Shown piece after piece: positions 24,557 to 33,053 of a DNA stretch of 64,000 nucleotides (the stretch's first letter is position 1; every line of letters begins with the position of its first letter). Source of the stretch: Mycolicibacterium psychrotolerans (GTDB lineage Bacteria > Actinomycetota > Actinomycetes > Mycobacteriales > Mycobacteriaceae). The stretch covers positions 434,001 through 498,000 of the forward strand of contig NZ_AP022574.1 in assembly GCF_010729305.1 (NCBI RefSeq). Direction: 5' to 3'. Made by a program: the position numbers and the translations under genes. Under the pieces are notes generated by a model. That model was not told where the DNA came from, made no database searches, and worked only from the letters and a program-made list of their open reading frames with translations.

Positions 24557-27082
24557 ATGACCAGTCCGGCGCCGCAGCGGCCGACGGATCTGCCGCCCGC
24601 CGCGCGGGATGCGGTGGCCGCGGTCGACCGGGATCCCCGCGCCGCGGTGAAGCTGCTGGTCACCGGCGGCATCGGGACGGGTAAGTCCACTGTGCTGGCG
24701 GCGTTGCGCACGGTGCTGCGCGCGGCTGATCGCCCGGTGCTGTCCCGGCCGCCGCGCCCGGACGACGCCGCCGGGGCCGCGGTGGTGGTCGACGATGCCG
24801 AGCTGCTCGACGACGCACAGCTCGAGCAGCTCACCGACCTGGTCGCCGATCCTGCGGCGACGGTCGTGATCTCGACCCAGCCGCTCGCCCACCACCGCGC
24901 GATGCGTGGTCTTGTCGTCGCGCTGCAACGGGAGAACCCGGCGGTGACGCTGGGCCCGATCCCGCCGGTCGAGGTCGGCAGGATCGTCGCGGCGACCTTC
25001 GGCGAGGCCCCGGCGCCCGATCTGGTGCGGCTGCTCATCGCGGCGACCGCCGGGCTGCCGTTCCTGCTGCGCGCGACGCTGTCGGCGGCCCCCGACGGTG
25101 CGCAGGCCGTGCGGCAGGCGGCCCGCGTCGCGCTGATCGGACGACTCCGCCGCCTCGACGAACCGCTGCTCGACACACTGCTGGTCTCGTCGCTCACCTC
25201 AGGGCTCGGCCCCGACGACGTCGCCGCCGGGCTGCGGATGACACCGGAGGCCGCGCTCACCGCGGTGGACCAGGCCCGCGCCAGCGGCCTCCTCGAGCCG
25301 TCGCACCCTGCCGGGTTCCTGCGCGAGGTGCACGACGGCGTCGCCTCGATCGTCGGGACGTCGCGGCACCACGAGCTCGAGGTGTCGCTGCTGACCGCGC
25401 AGCTCGACTCCTCGACACTGACCGCCGACCTGGCGTTGCGGCTGGCCGAGCACGGTCTGCGCGACGAGCGGTTGGCCGGCGCGCTGACCGAGCTGGCCGG
25501 ACGCAGCACGGCGCACCCGGCGCGGGCCGCCCGGCTGTACCGGGCGGCCGCGGACGCAGGCAGCTCGGCGCCCAGCGCCCAACTGGCCGACGCCCTCGCC
25601 TTGACGGGAGATTGTGCGACGGCGGCTCGGCTCGCCGACAGCATGCTCACCGCGGCCGACCCCGTCCAGCGGGCCGCCGCGGTTCGCATCGCGGCGAGCA
25701 TCGCCTTGCATGACGGCAGCGCCGCCCAGGCCGGTGACCTGTTCGCCTGGCTGGGCCCGGCACCCGACGCCGTCGTCGGTGCCGCCGCCACCATCGCCAC
25801 CCTGGCGACGGGCAACGCGGCCGCGGCGCGGGCGAGCAGACAGACCACCGACGCGGGGCCGCCGACCTCGACGGCGCGGGCGGCCCGGGCCGTCACCGAA
25901 GGCCTGCTGATGACGCTCGACGAGCCGTATCCGGTGGCGCTCGCCAGGTTGAGCCAGGCGATCGGTGCCGAACAGGACCGCTCCGTCGTCGCTCCCGACA
26001 CCCCGGCCGCCCTGGTCACGCTCGCCGCGCTGCACGGCGGGGACCCGGTGCGTGCGCGGTCGGTGATCGGACGCGCCGTCCGGGAAGGGTCTCGCACCGG
26101 CGCCGCCGATGCGATCTTCGTCACGTACCGGCACCGGCTGCTGCTGGGCTGGTCGTTGATGCAGGATGGTCACCTGCCTGCAGCCGGTGCGGCCGTCGCC
26201 GCGGTGGCCGGCCAGCAGCTGCACCGGCGCGACGCGCTGTGGGCCGCGGCGCTGCAGACGGCCGTCGCCCGGCGCGGCGGCGACACCGGAGCCATGCAAC
26301 AGCACTGGTATTCGGCGATGGAGGTGCTGGCCGAGTGCTCGACCGAGGTGTTCGCGCTGCTGCCGATCGGCGAGCTGTGGGTGGCGGCGGCGCGGATGCG
26401 TCAGGTCGACCGGTTGACGCACACCCTCGACGAGGCGTTCGGATTGCTGAGCGGGCTCGGCGATCCGGTGCTGTGGTCGGTGCCGCTGCACTGGGCCGGG
26501 GTGCACGCGGGCATTCTGGCCAACTCCCCCGACGACGTCGCGCCGCACGGGCAGGCGCTGAGGGCGGCCGCCGCGCACAGCCCGTTCGCGAAAGCGCTGG
26601 CCACGGCCGGGCGCACCTGGTTGCGCATGCTCGCGGGCCACGTCGACGTCGACGAGGTGGCCACTGCGGCGCGCGCGCTCGCGCAGTTCGGCCACACCTC
26701 GGACGCCACCCGGCTGGCGGGCCAGGCCGCCCTGCAGACCGCCGACCCCCGCGTCTCACAGGCGATGCTGCAACTCGCCCGCGATCTCAAGCAGGCGGTC
26801 GCGGCGCACGAGCTGACCGAGGAACCCGTGCCCGCGGAACGTCCGGCGGCCCCGGGGCAGCGGCCGGGCCCGGCGCGATCCGCAACGCAGCTGTCCGACC
26901 GTGAACGTGAGGTCGCCGAGCTCCTGCTGCAAGGCCTTCCGTACCGGGACATCGGGGCGCAGCTGTTCATCTCCGCCAAGACCGTGGAGCATCATGTCGC
27001 CCGGATCCGGCGCCGCCTCGGGGCCGAGTCGCGTTCGGAGATGTTGTCGATGCTCAGGGTCATGCTCGCCCCAGCGCACTGA
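24557..27082 (+). CDS. iniR: IniR-like LuxR-family regulator with P-loop ATPase domain
   Basis: 841 residues. The N terminus has a Walker A motif (GGIGTGKST, about residues 37-45) and a Walker B-like VVVDDAELL. The middle is a long alpha-helical, TPR-like region. The C terminus is a LuxR HTH (LSDREREVAELLLQGLPYRDIGAQLFISAKTVEHHVARIRRRLG). This is the large STAND/LAL-type plan of M. tuberculosis Rv0339c, whose M. marinum relative (IniR) was reported to activate iniBAC. The gene follows the Hsp70-like gene in the same operon. Candidate targets are the TTAGGGGAT boxes at 21918 and 22638. The signal is not visible in the sequence. Confidence 0.88.
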   Translation: MTSPAPQRPTDLPPAARDAVAAVDRDPRAAVKLLVTGGIGTGKSTVLAALRTVLRAADRPVLSRPPRPDDAAGAAVVVDDAELLDDAQLEQLTDLVADPAATVVISTQPLAHHRAMRGLVVALQRENPAVTLGPIPPVEVGRIVAATFGEAPAPDLVRLLIAATAGLPFLLRATLSAAPDGAQAVRQAARVALIGRLRRLDEPLLDTLLVSSLTSGLGPDDVAAGLRMTPEAALTAVDQARASGLLEPSHPAGFLREVHDGVASIVGTSRHHELEVSLLTAQLDSSTLTADLALRLAEHGLRDERLAGALTELAGRSTAHPARAARLYRAAADAGSSAPSAQLADALALTGDCATAARLADSMLTAADPVQRAAAVRIAASIALHDGSAAQAGDLFAWLGPAPDAVVGAAATIATLATGNAAAARASRQTTDAGPPTSTARAARAVTEGLLMTLDEPYPVALARLSQAIGAEQDRSVVAPDTPAALVTLAALHGGDPVRARSVIGRAVREGSRTGAADAIFVTYRHRLLLGWSLMQDGHLPAAGAAVAAVAGQQLHRRDALWAAALQTAVARRGGDTGAMQQHWYSAMEVLAECSTEVFALLPIGELWVAAARMRQVDRLTHTLDEAFGLLSGLGDPVLWSVPLHWAGVHAGILANSPDDVAPHGQALRAAAAHSPFAKALATAGRTWLRMLAGHVDVDEVATAARALAQFGHTSDATRLAGQAALQTADPRVSQAMLQLARDLKQAVAAHELTEEPVPAERPAAPGQRPGPARSATQLSDREREVAELLLQGLPYRDIGAQLFISAKTVEHHVARIRRRLGAESRSEMLSMLRVMLAPAH

Positions 27083-27159
27083 CCGCGGCATCAGGTTAGG
27101 ACAGCCTGTGTAGCGGTGTATCCGCGCAGGATGTAACTATGAGCTCGCAGCGAGCTAAA

Positions 27160-27200
27160 GTTACTTATCAGTAACATGGTCTAAGTTACCCGCTGGTAAC
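27160..27200 (+). promoter_or_regulatory. Two perfect GTTACY-N4-RGTAAC operators upstream of etfD
   Basis: GTTACT-TATC-AGTAAC is at 27160-27175 and GTTACC-CGCT-GGTAAC at 27185-27200, with centres 25 bases apart. The second ends eight bases before the ribosome-binding site GGAGG (27208-27212). This is a typical TetR-family tandem operator. EtfD function in acyl-CoA oxidation suggests a fatty-acid-responsive repressor encoded elsewhere. A separate palindrome AGCTCGcagCGAGCT lies immediately upstream at 27142-27156. Confidence 0.7.
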
Positions 27201-27218
27201 CAGAACCGGAGGATGCGC

Positions 27219-30200
27219 GTGGAAACCCAGATGCTCATCAGAATGATCGTCGGGGCGCTGATGATCGTGGTCGTCGGTCTTTTCGCCGCCAAGCGCGTGC
27301 TGTGGCTGACGAAGCTGATCCGGTCCGGCCAGCCCATGAGCGAGGCCAACAACCGCAAAGACCACCTGCAGAAGCGGATCACCACGCAGTTCGAAGAGGT
27401 GTTCGGCCAGACCCGGCTGCTGCGGTGGTCCGTCCCCGGCATCGCGCACTTCTTCACGATGTGGGGCTTTTTCGTCCTGGCGACGGTCTACCTCGAGGCC
27501 TTCGGCCTGCTCGTCGTGCACGACTTCCACATCCCGATCGTCGGCCGCTGGGACGCGCTGGGCTTCCTGCAGGACTTCTTCGCCGTCGCGGTGCTGGCCG
27601 GCATCATCACGTTCTCGATCATCCGCATCGTGCGCGAGCCCAAGAAGCACGGCCGCGACTCCCGGTTCTACGGCTCCCACACCGGCGGCGCCTGGCTGAT
27701 TCTGTTCATGATCTTCAACGTCATCTGGACCTACGCGCTGGTCCGCGGCGCCGCCGTGGTGACCGGCAACCTGCCCTACGGCAACGGAGCCTTCTTCTCG
27801 CAGCTGATGGGCGCGATCCTGCGGCCCCTTGGCGTGCCCGCCAACGAGTGGATCGAGACGCTCGCCCTGCTCGGCCACATCGCGATCATGCTGGTGTTCC
27901 TGCTGATCGTGCTGCACTCCAAGCATCTGCACATCGGCCTGGCGCCGATCAACGTCACGTTCAAGCGGATGCCCAACGGGCTGGGCCCGCTGCTGCCGGT
28001 CGAGTCGAAGGGCGAGGTCGTCGACTTCGAGGATCCCGCCGAGGACGCCGTGCTGGGCCGCGGCAAGATCGAGGACTTCACCTGGAAGGGCTACCTCGAC
28101 ATGACCACCTGCACCGAGTGCGGGCGTTGTCAGTCGCAGTGCCCGGCGTGGAACACCGGCAAGCCGCTGTCCCCGAAGCTCGTGATCATGAACTTGCGCG
28201 ACCACATGTTCGCCAAGGCGCCGTACTTCCTCGATGGCAAGGAATCCCCGCTGCAGAACACGCCCGAGGGAGGTCTCGGCGAGGAGCTGCGCGGCGAGAA
28301 GGCCAGCGAGAAGCACTCGCACGAGCACGTGCCGGAGTCGGGCTTCGAGCGCATCCCGGCCGACTCACCGCTGCAGGCGACCCGGCCGCTGGTCGGCACA
28401 CTGGAAGAGGGCGGCGTCATCGACCCCGACGTGCTGTGGTCCTGCACCACGTGCGGCGCCTGCGTCGAGCAGTGCCCGGTCGACATCGAGCACATCGACC
28501 ACATCGTCGACATGCGCCGCTACCAGGTGATGATGGAGTCCGAGTTCCCCGGTGAGCTCGGTGTGCTCTACAAGAACCTGGAGAACAAGGGCAACCCCTG
28601 GGGCCAGAACGCCAAGGACCGCACGAACTGGATCGACGAGGTCGACTTCGACGTCCCCGTCTACGGCAAGGACGTCGAGTCGTTCGCCGGCTACGAGTAT
28701 CTGTTCTGGGTCGGTTGCGCCGGCGCGTTCGAGGACCGCGCGAAGAAGACCACCAAGGCCGTCGCCGAACTGCTGGCCACCGCCGGGGTGAAGTTCCTGG
28801 TGCTCGGTGAGGGCGAGACCTGCAACGGCGACTCCGCGCGCCGCTCGGGCAACGAATTCCTGTTCCAGCAGCTCGCCGCGCAGAACGTGGAGACGCTCAA
28901 CGACCTGTTCTCCGGCGTCGAGCGCGTGGACCGCAAGGTCGTCGTGACGTGCCCGCACTGCTTCAACACGCTGGGCCGGGAGTATCCGCAAGTCGGCGGC
29001 AATTACACGGTGCTGCACCACACCCAGCTGCTGAACCGGCTGGTGCGGGACAAGAAGCTGGTACCGGTCAAACCTGCCGACGGTGGAATGGACATCACCT
29101 ACCACGACCCCTGCTACCTGGGCCGGCACAACAAGGAGTACTCGGCGCCGCGTGAGTTGATCGGCGCGTCGGGGGCCAAGCTGACCGAGATGCCGCGCCA
29201 CGCCGACCGCGGCCTGTGCTGCGGCGCCGGTGGCGCCCGGATGTGGATGGAAGAGCACATCGGCAAGCGCGTGAACGTCGAGCGCTCCGAGGAGGCCGTG
29301 GACACCGGCGCGTCGGCGATCGCGACGGGCTGCCCCTTCTGCCGCGTGATGATGACCGACGGCGTCGACGACGTCACGTCCACCCGCAGCCTGGAGAAGG
29401 CGCCCGAGGTTCTCGACGTGGCCCAGCTGCTGTTGGGCTCGCTCGACAAGACCGGCGTCACGCTGCCCGAGAAGGGCACGGCGGCCAAGGAAGCCGAGGA
29501 GCGCGCCGCACGGGTCGAGGCCGAGGCACCCGCGGAGGTCGTCGAGGAGGTCGAGGAGGTCTCTGCGGCGAAGGTGTCTGCGGAGGCGACCGCGAGCACG
29601 GAGGCGGAGTCCAAGCCGGTCACCGGCCTGGGGCTGGCCGGCGGAGCCAAGCGGCCAGGAGCCAAGAAGGCGGCGGCAGCCGCCGAGGACAAGCCCGCGG
29701 CCGTCGAGCCCAAGGGCCTGGGTATCGCGGGCGGGGCCAAGCGGCCAGGCGCCAAGAAGGCCGCGGCGGCACCGGCGGCCGAGAGCGCGCCTGCTGAGGC
29801 ACCGGCGAAGGCCGAGCCCGAGGTCAAGGGGCTGGGAATCGCGGGCGGGGCCAAGCGGCCCGGCGCCAAGAAGGCCGCCGCGGCGCCGGCCGCCGAGAGC
29901 GCGCCTGCGGAAGCACCGGCCACGGCCGAGCCCGAGGTCAAGGGGTTGGGCATCGCCGCGGGAGCGCGCCGGCCCGGCGCCAAGAAGACGCCGGCCTCCC
30001 CGAACGAGGGCGCGTCGACCGTCGTCCAGCCGGCCAACGTCGACCCGGACAAGGCCGAGGCGGGTACCGAGGCCCCGGACACCGTCGATTCGGACCGGGG
30101 ACTGGACGCCAAGCCCGAGCCGGAGGTGAAAGGCCTGGGTATCGCACCGGGCGCGCGTCGCCCCGGCGCCAAGAAAGCGCCGGCCTCGGCACCCGCGCCC

Positions 30201-30374
30201 GCAGCGGAACCGGCGGCAGAGGCCGCGCCTGAACCCGAGCCCGCCCCGGAGCCCGAGCCCGAGCCTTCGGCCCCGGCGACGAACGGCGACGGCGAGGCGC
30301 GCGTGGTCGGTGACGAGCCGCCCGTGAAGGGCCTCGGCATCGCCAAGGGCGCTCGCCGCCCCGGCCGCAGGTAA
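27219..30374 (+). CDS. etfD: EtfD-like Fe-S membrane oxidoreductase with C-terminal repeat tail
   Basis: 1051 residues from GTG 27219; the ATG at 27213 directly abuts GGAGG and is unlikely. The N terminus has about five spans of a NarI/heterodisulfide-reductase-gamma-like domain. Two ferredoxin-type clusters follow (CTECGRCQSQCP near 297; CTTCGACVEQCP near 407), then two CCG domains (CPHCFNTLG; HDPCYLGRHN...CCGAGGARM). M. tuberculosis Rv0338c has been named EtfD, passing electrons from electron-transfer flavoprotein to menaquinone in fatty-acid oxidation, and is essential there. The last ~250 residues are low-complexity with six copies of GLGIAxGAxRPG, longer than I recall for the tuberculosis protein. 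Two palindromic operators lie upstream. Confidence 0.88.
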   Translation: METQMLIRMIVGALMIVVVGLFAAKRVLWLTKLIRSGQPMSEANNRKDHLQKRITTQFEEVFGQTRLLRWSVPGIAHFFTMWGFFVLATVYLEAFGLLVVHDFHIPIVGRWDALGFLQDFFAVAVLAGIITFSIIRIVREPKKHGRDSRFYGSHTGGAWLILFMIFNVIWTYALVRGAAVVTGNLPYGNGAFFSQLMGAILRPLGVPANEWIETLALLGHIAIMLVFLLIVLHSKHLHIGLAPINVTFKRMPNGLGPLLPVESKGEVVDFEDPAEDAVLGRGKIEDFTWKGYLDMTTCTECGRCQSQCPAWNTGKPLSPKLVIMNLRDHMFAKAPYFLDGKESPLQNTPEGGLGEELRGEKASEKHSHEHVPESGFERIPADSPLQATRPLVGTLEEGGVIDPDVLWSCTTCGACVEQCPVDIEHIDHIVDMRRYQVMMESEFPGELGVLYKNLENKGNPWGQNAKDRTNWIDEVDFDVPVYGKDVESFAGYEYLFWVGCAGAFEDRAKKTTKAVAELLATAGVKFLVLGEGETCNGDSARRSGNEFLFQQLAAQNVETLNDLFSGVERVDRKVVVTCPHCFNTLGREYPQVGGNYTVLHHTQLLNRLVRDKKLVPVKPADGGMDITYHDPCYLGRHNKEYSAPRELIGASGAKLTEMPRHADRGLCCGAGGARMWMEEHIGKRVNVERSEEAVDTGASAIATGCPFCRVMMTDGVDDVTSTRSLEKAPEVLDVAQLLLGSLDKTGVTLPEKGTAAKEAEERAARVEAEAPAEVVEEVEEVSAAKVSAEATASTEAESKPVTGLGLAGGAKRPGAKKAAAAAEDKPAAVEPKGLGIAGGAKRPGAKKAAAAPAAESAPAEAPAKAEPEVKGLGIAGGAKRPGAKKAAAAPAAESAPAEAPATAEPEVKGLGIAAGARRPGAKKTPASPNEGASTVVQPANVDPDKAEAGTEAPDTVDSDRGLDAKPEPEVKGLGIAPGARRPGAKKAPASAPAPAAEPAAEAAPEPEPAPEPEPEPSAPATNGDGEARVVGDEPPVKGLGIAKGARRPGRR
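29623..30371 (+). repeat. Six-copy GLG-x-A-x-GA-K/R-RPG peptide repeat in etfD
   Basis: Within the etfD tail the motif recurs six times: GLGLAGGAKRPGAKK (from ~29623), GLGIAGGAKRPGAKK (~29716 and ~29827), GLGIAAGARRPGAKK (~29941), GLGIAPGARRPGAKK (~30133) and GLGIAKGARRPGRR at the very C terminus (~30330). Spacers are Ala/Pro/Glu-rich and vary from ~15 to ~50 residues. The last copy closes the protein. The repeats are basic and the spacers acidic. Confidence 0.9.
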
Positions 30375-30385
30375 CCGATTTCAGC

Positions 30386-30430
30386 GAGACTGCATCCAGG
30401 GTCGTGATCAGCGCCGATCAACGACCCTGG
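30386..30430. terminator. Inverted repeat after etfD
   Basis: CCAGGGTCGT (30396-30405) pairs with ACGACCCTGG (30421-30430); GATC on both sides of the loop extends the stem with one bulge. A weaker outer match joins GCGAGACTGCAT to the sequence after the right arm. It lies 12 bases beyond the etfD stop and is a probable terminator. The GAGACTGCATCC part resembles GAGACTGTATTCC at 6418-6430. Confidence 0.7.
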
Positions 30431-30480
30431 GTGGACTCTCGATTCATATTTCGGTGGACGACGATGCGACACTTGTCGAC

Positions 30481-31746
30481 ATGACGACCCATCAGGTGCC
30501 GTGGCAGGCGGGCAGCGGGCACGCGCGTCAGCGCGAGTTCACGCAGTCCAGCAAGCTGCAAGATGTTCTGTACGAGATCCGCGGCCCCGTACACGAGCAC
30601 GCCTCGCGCCTGGAGGCCGAAGGCCACCGCATCCTCAAGCTCAACATCGGTAATCCCGCGCCGTTCGGCTTCGAGGCGCCCGACGTAATCATGCGCGACA
30701 TGATCCAGGCGCTCCCCTACGCGCAGGGATATTCGGACTCCAAGGGCATCGTCAGCGCCCGGCGCGCGGTGTTCACCCGCTACGAACTCGTCGACGGCTT
30801 CCCGCGTTTCGACATCGATGACGTGTTCCTCGGCAACGGAGCCTCCGAGCTGATCCAGATGACGTTGCAGGCCCTGCTCGACAACGGCGACCAGGTACTC
30901 ATCCCGGCGCCGGACTATCCGCTGTGGACGGCATGCACCTCGCTGGCCGGCGGCACCCCGGTGCACTACCTCTGCGACGAGACGCAGGGCTGGAATCCCG
31001 ACGTCGCCGACCTGGAGTCCAACATCACCGACCGCACCAAGGCGATCGTCGTGATCAACCCCAACAACCCGACCGGTGCGGTGTACAGCCGCGAGACGCT
31101 CGAGCAGATCGCCGACCTGGCGCGCAGACACCAGCTCCTGCTGCTGTCCGACGAGATCTACGACAAGATCCTCTACGACGACGCGCAGCACATCTCCATG
31201 GCGTCCGTGGCGCCCGACGTGCTCACGCTGACCTTCAACGGGCTGTCGAAGGCCTACCGGGTGGCCGGTTACCGCTCGGGGTGGCTGGTGATCACCGGAC
31301 CGAAAGAGCACGCGGGCAGTTTCATCGAGGGCATCAGCCTGCTGGCCAACATGCGTTTGTGCCCGAATGTGCCCGCACAGCACGCGATTCAGGTCGCGCT
31401 CGGCGGCCACCAGAGCATCGACGACCTGGTCCTTCCGGGCGGCCGGCTGCTCGAGCAGCGCGACGTGGCGTGGGGCAAGCTCAACGAGATCCCCGGGGTC
31501 TCCTGCGTGAAGCCTCAGGGGGCGCTGTACGCCTTCCCGCGGCTGGATCCCGAGGTCTACGACATACAAGACGACGAGCAACTGGTGCTGGACCTGCTGC
31601 TGCAGGAGAAGATCCTCGTCGTACAGGGCACCGGATTCAACTGGCCCACACCGGATCACCTGCGGATCGTGACACTGCCGTGGGCGCGCGACCTGGCTGC
31701 TGCCATCGAACGCCTGGGCAACTTCCTGGTCAGCTATCGGCAGTAG
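30481..31746 (+). CDS. aspC: Alanine/aspartate-type aminotransferase (AlaA/AspC-like)
   Basis: 421 residues from ATG 30481. It is a fold-type I PLP enzyme: LGNGASELIQM, VINPNNPTGAVYS, LSDEIYDKILYD, and the Schiff-base Lys in TFNGLSKAYRVAGYRSGW. The opening SSKLQDVLYEIRGPV and KLNIGNPAPFGF closely match E. coli AlaA, a glutamate-pyruvate aminotransferase. M. tuberculosis Rv0337c (annotated aspC) is the positional counterpart. It makes alanine from pyruvate in the cytoplasm. GTG 30454 is a possible longer start; neither start has a clear Shine-Dalgarno. Confidence 0.9.
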   Translation: MTTHQVPWQAGSGHARQREFTQSSKLQDVLYEIRGPVHEHASRLEAEGHRILKLNIGNPAPFGFEAPDVIMRDMIQALPYAQGYSDSKGIVSARRAVFTRYELVDGFPRFDIDDVFLGNGASELIQMTLQALLDNGDQVLIPAPDYPLWTACTSLAGGTPVHYLCDETQGWNPDVADLESNITDRTKAIVVINPNNPTGAVYSRETLEQIADLARRHQLLLLSDEIYDKILYDDAQHISMASVAPDVLTLTFNGLSKAYRVAGYRSGWLVITGPKEHAGSFIEGISLLANMRLCPNVPAQHAIQVALGGHQSIDDLVLPGGRLLEQRDVAWGKLNEIPGVSCVKPQGALYAFPRLDPEVYDIQDDEQLVLDLLLQEKILVVQGTGFNWPTPDHLRIVTLPWARDLAAAIERLGNFLVSYRQ

Positions 31747-31768
31747 GTGCGCTGACTGCCCGACCGCC

Positions 31769-31780
31769 TACTCTGTCCGG
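31769..31780 (+). promoter_or_regulatory. Leaderless -10 box (TACTCT) of the YibE/F gene
   Basis: TACTCT at 31769-31774 lies six bases before GTG 31781. No ribosome-binding site is visible, and the upstream gene ends at 31746. Confidence 0.55.
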
Positions 31781-33013
31781 GTGGCGCACTCCCACTCACA
31801 CTCGCATTCGCTGAGCGGACCGTCGCCGCTCGGGCCGCTGGCCGCGAAGATCGTCGTCGCGATCCTGGCCGCCTGCGCGGTGGCGGTGGCCATCGGCGCG
31901 GTGGTGCTGTGGCCCAGCGGGCAGAAGGCCGACATCCCGCTGCCGTTCCAGAACGCCGCGGGCGGCGCCGTCACCACCGAGGCCGGTCACGTCGTGTCGA
32001 GCAGCACCGCGACATGCGGCAGTCCGTCGGCCGGGGCGGTGCTCACCGCCGATCCCGTGCCTGCGGTCGGTGAGGGCGCCCAGTGCGTGCGGACGGTGGT
32101 GGCGATCGACTCGGGGCCGAATCAGGGTGCGACGACGTTGCTCGAGTTCAGTGGCGGCCCCGGGCAACCGCATCTGGCCGTCGGCGACGACATCAGGATC
32201 AGCAGGCAGGTCGACGACGTCGGCACCACGAGTTACGCGTTCTACGACTACGAGCGGACGTGGCCGCTGACCGTCTTGGCGGCGGTGTTCGCGGTGGTGA
32301 TCGTGGCGGTCGCGAGATGGCGGGGGCTGCGCGCGATGGTCGGCATCGTGATCGCGTTCGGCGTGCTCGTCGTGTTCCTGCTGCCCGCCTTGCGCGACGG
32401 CGCCCCCGCCGTCCCGGTCGCGCTCGTCGCCTCCGCCGCCATCCTGTTCGCGGTGATCTACCTCGCCCACGGTGTGAGCCTGCGTACCAGTGCCGCGCTG
32501 CTCGGCACGTTGACCTCGCTGCTGGTGGCGGCGTTGCTGTCCTGGGCGGCAATCGAATTCGCCCACCTGACCGGGCTGTCGGAGGACCAGAACAACGAGG
32601 TGGCGGCGTATCTGGGCAACGTGTCGATCACCGGGCTGCTGCTGGCCGGCTTCATCATCGGCTCGCTGGGTGTGCTCAACGACGTCACGATCACCCAGGC
32701 CTCGGCGGTGTTCGAGCTCGCCGAACTGGAGCCGGCGGGCCGGCGGGCGATCTTCGTGGGCGCGATGCGGGTGGGCCGTGACCACATCGCAAGCACCGTC
32801 TACACGCTGGTGCTGGCCTACGCCGGTAGCGCGCTGCCGCTGCTGCTGTTGTTCAGCGTCGCGAACCGGCCGCTGGGCGACGTGCTGACCAGCGAGAGTG
32901 TGGCCATCGAGATCGCCCGGTCAGCGGTCGGTGGTATCGCTTTGGCGTTGTCGGTGCCGCTGACCACCGGCATCGCGGCGGTGCTCGCGACGCCGCAGCG
33001 CGCGGCGGACTGA
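31781..33013 (+). CDS. YibE/F-like membrane protein with His-rich N terminus
   Basis: 410 residues from GTG 31781. It begins with HSHSHSHS, a possible metal-binding sequence, then one span (IVVAILAACAVAVAIGAVVLW), an extracytoplasmic domain of ~110 residues (including TATCGSPSAGAVLTADPVPAVGEGAQCV with two Cys) and about seven C-terminal spans of the YibE/F family. The family has no firmly known function; the conserved SLGVLNDVTITQASAVFEL segment is present. It follows the aminotransferase gene by 34 bases and has its own leaderless start. Confidence 0.85.
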   Translation: MAHSHSHSHSLSGPSPLGPLAAKIVVAILAACAVAVAIGAVVLWPSGQKADIPLPFQNAAGGAVTTEAGHVVSSSTATCGSPSAGAVLTADPVPAVGEGAQCVRTVVAIDSGPNQGATTLLEFSGGPGQPHLAVGDDIRISRQVDDVGTTSYAFYDYERTWPLTVLAAVFAVVIVAVARWRGLRAMVGIVIAFGVLVVFLLPALRDGAPAVPVALVASAAILFAVIYLAHGVSLRTSAALLGTLTSLLVAALLSWAAIEFAHLTGLSEDQNNEVAAYLGNVSITGLLLAGFIIGSLGVLNDVTITQASAVFELAELEPAGRRAIFVGAMRVGRDHIASTVYTLVLAYAGSALPLLLLFSVANRPLGDVLTSESVAIEIARSAVGGIALALSVPLTTGIAAVLATPQRAAD

Positions 33014-33053
33014 ACGAACGTTTCACCCACGGCGCGCCGGGTAACCGGGCGCG

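Noticed and set aside
25199-26695. Nearly 500-codon open frame on the minus strand opposite iniR
   Set aside because: Arg/Gly/Pro-rich translation typical of the reverse strand of GC-rich coding sequence; the plus strand gives a complete LuxR-type regulator.
27213-27218. ATG 27213 as the etfD start
   Set aside because: It directly touches the GGAGG ribosome-binding site; GTG 27219 has a six-base spacing.
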